A stretch of 64,000 bases of DNA from contig QCHM01000004.1 in assembly GCA_003279615.1 (NCBI GenBank), forward strand, positions 62,001-126,000, written 5' to 3'. Below the pieces are notes generated by a model, which saw only the letters and a program-made list of their open reading frames with translations, searched no databases and was not told the origin of the DNA. This document shows positions 58,750 through 64,000 of the stretch, piece after piece; within the stretch, counting starts at the first letter, position 1, and every line of letters starts with the position of its first letter. This DNA is from Prochlorococcus sp. AG-402-B19 (GTDB taxonomy: Bacteria; Cyanobacteriota; Cyanobacteriia; PCC-6307; Cyanobiaceae). Both the position numbers and the translations under genes were made by a program.

Positions 58750-59025
58750 TTAAGCAGTAGGAAAATTGTTTGGAAACCTAGTTGCTAGTTCGTCTTTGGT
58801 TGAGTTAGTTTCTCCCTTTAGCCAATCCTTTACTCCATTAGGCTTCACTATCTGAGCATTACGGGCTGCGAAAATAATCACATGAAAGGGTATGACTATT
58901 GCGAAAAAGAAGAAATGAAGTAAATATAAATCCCAAGGTATGCCTTGGTAACCATAGTCCGGGAAAAATATTGCAGTAATAAAAGGAAGCACCATGTTGT
59001 TCAAATTATTTACTGTATTAATCAT
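58750..59025 (-). CDS. Small membrane protein of unknown function
   Basis: The 91-residue protein has a proline- and aromatic-rich N-terminal part (FFPDYGYQGIPWDLYLLHFF), a membrane span (FFFAIVIPFHVIIFAA) and a polar C terminus. No family is recognised. It is followed on the same strand by the 47-residue micro-gene, 105 bases on. Confidence 0.65.
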   Translation of the reverse strand: MINTVNNLNNMVLPFITAIFFPDYGYQGIPWDLYLLHFFFFAIVIPFHVIIFAARNAQIVKPNGVKDWLKGETNSTKDELATRFPNNFPTA

Positions 59026-59182
59026 TATCCATAAAGCATGAATTCTCTCACTAAGGCAAGATATTTTAACTTCTAGAAATGCTAATGAATTTGTATATGC
59101 TTGTTATCAGAACTGCCCAATTAGACTTTTAAGTGAAGTTATTGATGGATTGACCATTACTGTGACCCGTTTGCTCAAAACA

Positions 59183-59458
59183 TTAATTAATACGGTTTTC
59201 TATTAATTTAACTAGCCTAAAACTAAAATATATACTTGTTATTATCCATATCGGTAGAATTATATTCCAGGCTTTTTGATGTTTTAAAAGAATAAGCTTA
59301 TCTAGAAGATAGGCTCCAACTATTGGAATAGATATTAGTAATGTCATTTTTAAAAATACTTCAAGGAATGCTTCTGCAGCTACTGGGTTAATAAGCCATG
59401 CTATTAATATTCCACTTAGTAGGTATCCCCCATACTGTCCTAGTTTTCTTATCATCAT
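59183..59458 (-). CDS. Small membrane protein of unknown function
   Basis: The 91-residue protein has about three hydrophobic segments (GGYLLSGILIAWLI, FLKMTLLISIPIVGAYLL and WNIILPIWIITSIYFSF). Start is ATG, with a second ATG directly after it. I do not recognise a family. Confidence 0.55.
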   Translation of the reverse strand: MMIRKLGQYGGYLLSGILIAWLINPVAAEAFLEVFLKMTLLISIPIVGAYLLDKLILLKHQKAWNIILPIWIITSIYFSFRLVKLIENRIN

Positions 59459-59653
59459 TAATACTTTCTGGTTTTTTGTCTTTGTCCATTATATCTTTTA
59501 AGACAATTAAGGACAAAAGATTATTTTAGTATTTATTTTATATCAGTAACCCTATCAAAAGTTATTTAAGCGATAAATAAACTATAAGAATAAATAACAA
59601 AGCGTATAAGAGATGAATTTATTTGGTTAGAATTATATTGAGATCTACTTCAT

Positions 59654-59881
59654 TCAATCTTTAGACTTAGGATAGAGTTTTTGAATAGCATCAGCTTGCC
59701 TTTTCTCTGTTTTCTTTTTTAGCTTTATTTCGTTAAATCTCCTGACTATAATCCCTGGTATGAACCAAATTACAGTTATCAAAGAAAAGATAAAGATCGG
59801 ATTATTTATTGTCATATCAATTAATGCATTCTTTACTAAAAGAAAATAAAAATTGTTAATCAACAATAATAGATAGTACAT
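59654..59881 (-). CDS. Small membrane protein with basic tail
   Basis: The frame spans 75 residues; an internal ATG at 59815 (MTINNPIFIF) may be the true start. A membrane span (FIFSLITVIWFIPGIIV) is followed by a highly charged tail (RRFNEIKLKKKTEKRQADAI). The function is unknown. Confidence 0.5.
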   Translation of the reverse strand: MYYLLLLINNFYFLLVKNALIDMTINNPIFIFSLITVIWFIPGIIVRRFNEIKLKKKTEKRQADAIQKLYPKSKD

Positions 59882-59930
59882 TGATGTTAAATGATAAAAA
59901 TTACTATAAAAAGATTATTTGTACTTGCTT

Positions 59931-60200
59931 TCATTCTTCTTCCTTAGACTGATTATCTAAATATATTTTAGATTCATCAGCAATAATTTTTAGGAAATTA
60001 TCATTATCATTAGATTCTATCAGTTCTATTGAGTTATTATATTTTATTTTTATATCCTTACCAGACCATGCTGCTTGGTCTTTGAAAAGATTTCTTTTTG
60101 CTGAATTAAAAGCTTTTCTCCCGAGAAATATTATGGCTATTATTATTATGGATATTAGAAAAAATATTTTCATTATTATAAGATCTAATTTTTCAATCAT
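59931..60200 (-). CDS. Small membrane-anchored protein
   Basis: The 89-residue protein has one N-terminal span (KIFFLISIIIIAIIFLG) and a soluble acidic C-terminal part (SNDNDNFLKIIADESKIYL). Starts are ATG at 60200 or 60173. No family is recognised. Confidence 0.5.
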   Translation of the reverse strand: MIEKLDLIIMKIFFLISIIIIAIIFLGRKAFNSAKRNLFKDQAAWSGKDIKIKYNNSIELIESNDNDNFLKIIADESKIYLDNQSKEEE

Positions 60201-60256
60201 AACACTTTTGAACTTATATTTGATAGTTGAAAAAAAACTAAATAAATAGAGGCTAG

Positions 60257-60370
60257 ATGATTCGGTGTTCTCTTAAGCTTTGTCTTCTGACTCTCTTGTT
60301 TTTATATATTAGCTATTTAGATTCTATTCTTAAGCTGTTTGGTTTTTATTTCTTCTCAATCTTTAATTAA
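60257..60370 (+). CDS. 37-residue hydrophobic micro-protein
   Basis: An ATG preceded by AGAGG at five bases opens a short frame: basic start (MIRCSLKLC), then hydrophobic residues (LLTLLFLYISYLDSILKLFG). The good ribosome-binding site supports translation, but length and AT-rich composition leave doubt. Confidence 0.35.
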   Translation: MIRCSLKLCLLTLLFLYISYLDSILKLFGFYFFSIFN

Positions 60371-60426
60371 AATTTGCCATTCTTTTAATTGTTTGCTAAA
60401 GATATGTTTGTAACAGTATTGACAAA

Positions 60427-60768
60427 ATGTTGTCTTGGCTAAATCTTAGCAAAGTTACTTATATATTATCTAATTTACTGGTTTTACCTGCTATTTTTAT
60501 TCCATATATTGATTTTCTGGCAAATTTATCTTTTGTCATTTCCACCTTTTTGTTGATAAATAAAAACCTGTTACTTTTATTTGGTGTTTGCATTTTATTT
60601 ATTATTAAAAATAATTGGAATTATAGATTTAACCTTTTATTAAAGATAAAAGGTGAGGAAGTCTCTAAGTCAGATAATGAATGTGTTTATTTATATGCTT
60701 GGTGCACATTACTAAGATATTTATTGATTGGAATTGCATTCAATCAAGTATTAATACTTTTAAAATGA
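60427..60768 (+). CDS. Small multi-span membrane protein
   Basis: The 113-residue protein has about four hydrophobic segments and a short polar stretch in the middle (KIKGEEVSKSDNECVYLY). Two cysteines lie near the C-terminal span. The ATG start is clear. No family is recognised. Confidence 0.6.
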   Translation: MLSWLNLSKVTYILSNLLVLPAIFIPYIDFLANLSFVISTFLLINKNLLLLFGVCILFIIKNNWNYRFNLLLKIKGEEVSKSDNECVYLYAWCTLLRYLLIGIAFNQVLILLK

Positions 60769-60811
60769 TTAATTTATCCACATAATCATCAAGAGTATAA
60801 AAACAGTTTTT

Positions 60812-61069
60812 TTAATTATTTTTAGGTGGATTAATCACTCCTGTATTTTTATTTATTCGGCGTTTGATGTCTTCTATGATTTTATTACGTTGCTTTTCAT
60901 TATTGTCTGGATCTAATGAAGCGAACCAATTTTCTAAATACCAAGACTGATAACCTTTTTTATCCACCTCAACTTTTACAAACCCCTCTTGACCTGAAAA
61001 GTAATAAACCCCTTCGGGGAGTTTTTCGAAATCAAACTCCTCGTTTTCTTTCTTTTGGATATATACCAT
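60812..61069 (-). CDS. Small soluble acidic protein
   Basis: The 85-residue protein is charged and aromatic-rich (NEEFDFEKLPEGVYYFSGQE, then YQSWYLENWFASLDPDNNE), with a basic stretch near the end (RNKIIEDIKRRINKNTG). The start is ATG. I do not recognise the family. Confidence 0.6.
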   Translation of the reverse strand: MVYIQKKENEEFDFEKLPEGVYYFSGQEGFVKVEVDKKGYQSWYLENWFASLDPDNNEKQRNKIIEDIKRRINKNTGVINPPKNN

Positions 61070-61300
61070 GCTTATTTTAAAAGGTCTCTCTAATCTTTGT
61101 ATCCTATATCAGCGATCTAATGGAAGTAATGTCTGATTATTTTTAGATAACGTTTTTTCTATAATATTAAGTAGAATTTCTTTATATATCTATGCTTTTT
61201 AGGGGTTCTGATCAAATGTTTATCTAAATATTTAGGAAATATAATGTTTAGTTGCTTTTATCTTTATAAATGTGAATGATTGAGTATATACATAAATTTT

Positions 61301-61477
61301 ATGTGCCCTTTTAGTAAAGAGTTCTCACTTCTTGCCAAAACGTTTGAGTACTCAGATTATCTGGAAGATTCAGATTGGAAATTTCAGAAATATAATTTGG
61401 TAAATGCTTCAGGTTACTCTGATCTTTTGGAAGATACTGAATGGGGAACTAGATCTGATGATTTAACTATTGCTTGA
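61301..61477 (+). CDS. Small protein with an internal repeat
   Basis: I chose the ATG at 61301 (58 residues); a TTG at 61280 would add seven. The unit YSDxLED[ST][DE]W occurs twice, at residues 17-26 and 39-48, 22 residues apart, suggesting an internal duplication. The protein is acidic, with a single cysteine at residue 2. The function is unknown. Confidence 0.55.
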   Translation: MCPFSKEFSLLAKTFEYSDYLEDSDWKFQKYNLVNASGYSDLLEDTEWGTRSDDLTIA

Positions 61478-61506
61478 TAAAAGATCTAAAATTTGCTGCT
61501 TCTGTT

Positions 61507-62007
61507 TTAATCTGAGATTATAAATTCAGAAATGAATTTTTCGCTTATCCATTCAAGCTCGTGATTTTCTTTTTGGTTTCTAGCTAAAATTATTATAGGT
61601 ATATTAATATTGTTATTTTCAATTGTTTTTCTGTATCCAATTAAAAGTTCTACGTATTTTTTAAATGTCCATCCATTGTTACCTTTTGATTCCCATTTTG
61701 ATGAGTTTCTAAGAGATCGATGAAAATCTTCAATACCAAATTCATTCCAACATTCTTGTATTGCAAGTAAAGGTTCATGACCTTCTTTGAGTAATTGTTG
61801 GTATTGAATTATTTCTGGAGCTTCTTTTGAGTTGTCTGGTTTAAGTTCTTTAGCTAAATCATATAACGTAATTTTTTTTAGCTTGAACCAATCTCGATCA
61901 AAAAGAAAAACCGGGAAATCTAATGACCATTTGTTATCCTTTAAGCTTTTGTAGGTTTCAGTAAATTCATTAATATGTTTTGGGAGAAACTTATAGTATT
62001 TTTTCAT
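61507..62007 (-). CDS. Hypothetical soluble protein
   Basis: The frame reaches a GTG at 62013, but AAAGGTG just upstream favours the ATG at 62007, giving 166 residues. The protein is rich in Trp, Lys and Glu (NKWSLDFPVFLFDRDWFKLKK; EPLLAIQECWNEFGIEDFH). No motif or membrane span is seen, and I do not recognise a family. Confidence 0.6.
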   Translation of the reverse strand: MKKYYKFLPKHINEFTETYKSLKDNKWSLDFPVFLFDRDWFKLKKITLYDLAKELKPDNSKEAPEIIQYQQLLKEGHEPLLAIQECWNEFGIEDFHRSLRNSSKWESKGNNGWTFKKYVELLIGYRKTIENNNINIPIIILARNQKENHELEWISEKFISEFIISD

Positions 62008-62134
62008 AAACACCTTTTCTTCTGTAATTTCTTTTAGTTTTAACTTTTAGAAGTTACGTATAATTATTATAATTCTAAAGGAAAATCATTGATATTTTGA
62101 TTATATTATGTTTAATTAGGATTTATCAAATTTA

Positions 62135-62254
62135 ATGAATAAAAATAATAAGCGTCCTGCATGGCTCAACTGGGTTTATCTTGGAATATTTTTATATTCT
62201 TCTTATTTCTTATTTAATTATTGGTCAGTTATTTTGGAAAATAATATTTCATAA
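62135..62254 (+). CDS. 39-residue single-span membrane micro-protein
   Basis: The ATG opens a short frame with a basic N terminus (MNKNNKRPAWLNW), an aromatic-rich span (VYLGIFLYSSYFLFNYW) and a short tail. It has the layout of other picocyanobacterial micro-proteins. It is not assigned. Confidence 0.45.
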   Translation: MNKNNKRPAWLNWVYLGIFLYSSYFLFNYWSVILENNIS

Positions 62255-62309
62255 AAATATAACCAAATCTGTTAAAACATAACTACGGTTTATTTTATTT
62301 TGAATTAAA

Positions 62310-62402
62310 TCATCCAGCAAAGACTGGCAACCCTAGGGTGGCTGTGCTGATTAATGCTCCTGCAAATAGAATGAAAGGAAGGAAGGGATACTTTTCAATC
62401 AT
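62310..62402 (-). CDS. 30-residue single-span micro-protein
   Basis: The ATG at 62402 opens a frame that is almost entirely one hydrophobic span (FLPFILFAGALISTATLGL), with a charged start (MIEKYP). The start of the span recalls the 47-residue protein at 58.6 kb. GC content is higher than in the flanks, which supports coding. Confidence 0.45.
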   Translation of the reverse strand: MIEKYPFLPFILFAGALISTATLGLPVFAG

Positions 62403-62434
62403 AAATTGGATTGCTGCTTATAGGTAATTATACC

Positions 62435-62560
62435 ATGCTAAGTATTTATACTCCAGCCATGGCTGAAGATTGTCATTATTGCTTATTCGTTCATTTGAGT
62501 GAGATTCGACTTTTTATGTGTTCAATTGCCTTTTTGTGCTATCGATATTTTCTTTGGTGA
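62435..62560 (+). CDS. Possible 41-residue cysteine-rich micro-protein
   Basis: An ATG opens a 41-codon frame with four cysteines (DCHYC, FMC and FLC) and a hydrophobic C terminus. It overlaps a 12-base palindrome and has no clear ribosome-binding site. It may be chance. Confidence 0.25.
   Translation: MLSIYTPAMAEDCHYCLFVHLSEIRLFMCSIAFLCYRYFLW
62454..62465. promoter_or_regulatory. 12-base palindrome
   Basis: CAGCCATGGCTG is a perfect inverted repeat with a GC-rich edge in an AT-rich region. It may be an operator, but it could also be coding sequence of the small frame that covers it. Confidence 0.2.
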
Positions 62561-62576
62561 GTGCTTAAAAACTAAA

Positions 62577-62714
62577 TCACGCGCCAATTGCCTGTAAGGA
62601 ATTTTTTTCAAGTTCAAATGAGAGCGCACAGCTCACTATCCATTTCTCAATGAATTGCTCATCGCCAACTTCAACAACAAAAACTTTTTTCTGGTGATGG
62701 TAATTTAATTTCAT
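62577..62714 (-). CDS. 45-residue soluble micro-protein
   Basis: The ATG at 62714 opens a regular frame: a basic start (MKLNYHHQKK), a hydrophobic strand-like part (VFVVEVGDEQFIEKWIVSC) and a short tail. The amino-acid mix is that of a real protein rather than a chance frame. The family is unknown. Confidence 0.5.
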   Translation of the reverse strand: MKLNYHHQKKVFVVEVGDEQFIEKWIVSCALSFELEKNSLQAIGA

Positions 62715-63250
62715 GCAGCAGCTCAGCAAAGTTAGGAATTAGTCTCAATTTCTTGGCTTGTATACAAATTAGGAAATATTTTTATTCTTTTTGTGACATA
62801 ATCAGAAAAATTTACTTACATTATTTCTAATATATGTAACTAATGATCTTATCTCATTTTTAAATAGATATGAGGTAATTAATGAATGTAAGTATTTCAG
62901 AATTTATAAAATGCTTATAATTTGTTTCTGGAGATTTACAGAAGATTAAATTTAGCATCTCGATTTTTTTTATAACTATTATAAGTATTAAGGGTTTCTA
63001 CCACTCTATAAGATAATATTCTTTGGATGTTTTTCATTATTAAATATAGAATATTTTCCAATATCATAAAGAAATAAGGTTAATTTTAGATTGAGTTGAT
63101 ATCGTAAATTTTTAGAGTGATTTAAATAACAATTAAAATTGGATTCATAAATAATTGTTAGAAATGATTTGCTCTTAAATGTCTAGAAATCTTTATCAAC
63201 AAGCAATCTCTTGGATAAAATTCGCAACCATTTATACTAATGTGATAGTT
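62715..63250. other. Gene-free AT-rich stretch
   Basis: About 540 bases with no frame longer than about 20 codons that looks coding on either strand. I see no tRNA or clear hairpin-terminator here. Confidence 0.5.
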
Positions 63251-63367
63251 TCATAAGAGGCCTAGGTTTCCAGCTGTAAAACCAACAGCGCAGAAAAAAA
63301 CAAATTCAATTAAATCACGACTCCCTGAGGGAATTGAATTCAAAACAACGTTAATTCGTTGAGCCAT
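63251..63367 (-). CDS. 38-residue micro-protein
   Basis: The ATG at 63367 opens a frame with a polar N terminus (MAQRINVVLNSIPSGSRD) and a hydrophobic C-terminal span (FVFFCAVGFTAGNLGLL). GC content rises over the frame compared with the flanks. Unassigned. Confidence 0.5.
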   Translation of the reverse strand: MAQRINVVLNSIPSGSRDLIEFVFFCAVGFTAGNLGLL

Positions 63368-63604
63368 TTGACCTTGTACTCGCAGGTGAAAGAAAAAGAT
63401 AATACAAAATTTCCAAAATTGAGGTCTGTTTTATTGGGTCTAACCGTACTTTTATAATTTCTACTTATTTGTCCTTGAGTTGCGTTGAAGCAAAATTATA
63501 CGTAAATATTAAAATAGGCTTCTTTTATTTATTAGTTTTCAAAAAGAAATAAATATATTTTTATCTATTTATTTAAACTTTTCTAATAGTATATTTTTTA
63601 ATTG

Positions 63605-63778
63605 TTAGCCAAATATTTTTCCTCGAATTTGATCAAGAGATGAGCCCCTTTTTTTCTCCTCTTTTGTTAAAGGAATCCAGTTCCAGTCAATACTGACAGT
63701 AAGTAGATACCCAACGAGTATGTGCCAAATCAAAATTAAAAGTGGATGGTCTAAATGAGGACTCAAAGTAGTCTCCAA
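63605..63778 (-). CDS. 57-residue membrane micro-protein
   Basis: A TTG at 63778 (or another two codons upstream) opens a frame with a polar start (ETTLSPHLDHP), a membrane span (LLILIWHILVGYLLTVSIDW) and a soluble basic tail (LTKEEKKRGSSLDQIRGKIF). The lack of an ATG lowers confidence. The amino-acid pattern is convincing and the tail is rich in charged residues. Confidence 0.5.
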   Translation of the reverse strand: METTLSPHLDHPLLILIWHILVGYLLTVSIDWNWIPLTKEEKKRGSSLDQIRGKIFG

Positions 63779-64000
63779 TAACAAATTTTAATCTTAACCA
63801 ATCATGTGGATTGCTACGAGTTTATAAAACAAAAATGACTATATATTGCTTCATTTTAGGCCCCCAACAATCTTTAACAACAAGGAAAGCGCTTTATATT
63901 TCTTAGCCTAGCTGTTAATATTCCTTAATATATCCATTCGTGATGGCTTCTCGGCGGAAGATTCTTATGGTTGGCTGGGATTTTCTCGTTTTGCTGTAGT

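Noticed and set aside
59041-59182. Plus-strand open frame of about 55 codons ending before the 91-residue membrane gene
   Set aside because: No ATG, GTG or TTG begins it after the upstream stop, apart from very late ones, and there is no ribosome-binding site.
63942-63999. Possible gene start (ATG) at the right edge
   Set aside because: The frame closes after 18 codons. The other frames are open to the edge but have no standard start or recognisable motif. The sequence may belong to a gene beyond the window on either strand, so I assign nothing.
54637-64000. Search for high-light-inducible (Hli) proteins, lanthipeptide precursors, CRISPR repeats, transposases or phage integrase
   Set aside because: I found no ExxNGRxAM motif, no leader/core pattern, no regularly spaced repeats and no recombinase motifs in the small-gene region. 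tRNA-Lys at its left edge is a possible insertion site, but I see no repeat of its 3' end further right.

Overview
The window is AT-rich, tightly packed chromosome from a marine picocyanobacterium, most likely Prochlorococcus. I read the gene content as closest to a low-light, NATL-like lineage, but the strain is inferred. The evidence is a photosynthetic gene set (petH, a PsbP/CyanoP lipoprotein, the carotenoid isomerase crtH, the KaiC-interacting kinase sasA), a small streamlined layout with very short spacers, opcA next to zwf, and many very small membrane proteins. There is no rRNA operon, CRISPR array, transposase or phage module.

Layout. 0-7.4 kb: the end of a helicase, cobB, then opcA-zwf-petH (NADPH supply), tRNA-Glu and sasA. 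7.5-12.3 kb: a CpcS/CpeS-like lyase, a lipoprotein, aminopeptidase N and prs, then an 850-base gene-poor gap. 13-26 kb: malQ, a RodZ-like protein, a pseudouridine synthase, an ABC1-family kinase, a PLP decarboxylase, cdsA, then a leftward block of a DUF2993 protein, an alpha/beta hydrolase, a GldA-like dehydrogenase and clpC. 26-34 kb: rimI diverging from lysA-dacA-uppS-bioB-trhO, then lipA and recR on the minus strand, and a PsbP-like lipoprotein. 34-48 kb: an ABC exporter, a DEAD-box helicase and the complete recC / methyltransferase / recB-recD cluster. 48-54.6 kb: pdxJ, plsC, bolA-grxD, an atypical response regulator, crtH, trmFO and tRNA-Lys. 54.6-64 kb: a SulP anion transporter and more than a dozen small, mostly hydrophobic or uncharacterised proteins, several of them under 50 codons.

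How the genes fit together. zwf, opcA and petH are the entry of the oxidative pentose phosphate pathway and the end of photosynthetic electron flow, both delivering NADPH. SasA reads the circadian clock. lysA, dacA and uppS form one coupled unit that links wall precursors (diaminopimelate/lysine branch and undecaprenyl carrier) to c-di-AMP synthesis. RecBCD and RecR provide recombinational repair. BolA with monothiol glutaredoxin is a known iron-sulfur partner pair.

The points I find most worth a second look are: a response regulator whose receiver lacks the phosphorylatable aspartate; a ferredoxin-NADP reductase with a hydrophobic N-terminal anchor and no phycobilisome-linker domain; a recR with no ATG, GTG or TTG at its expected start; a CpcS/CpeS-type lyase far from any phycobiliprotein gene; an intergenic stretch of consecutive hairpins at 58.1-58.5 kb; and the concentration of micro-ORFs between 58.5 and 64 kb. 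I did not find a clear, novel multi-gene system; the 58-64 kb micro-protein region is the best candidate for undescribed biology.
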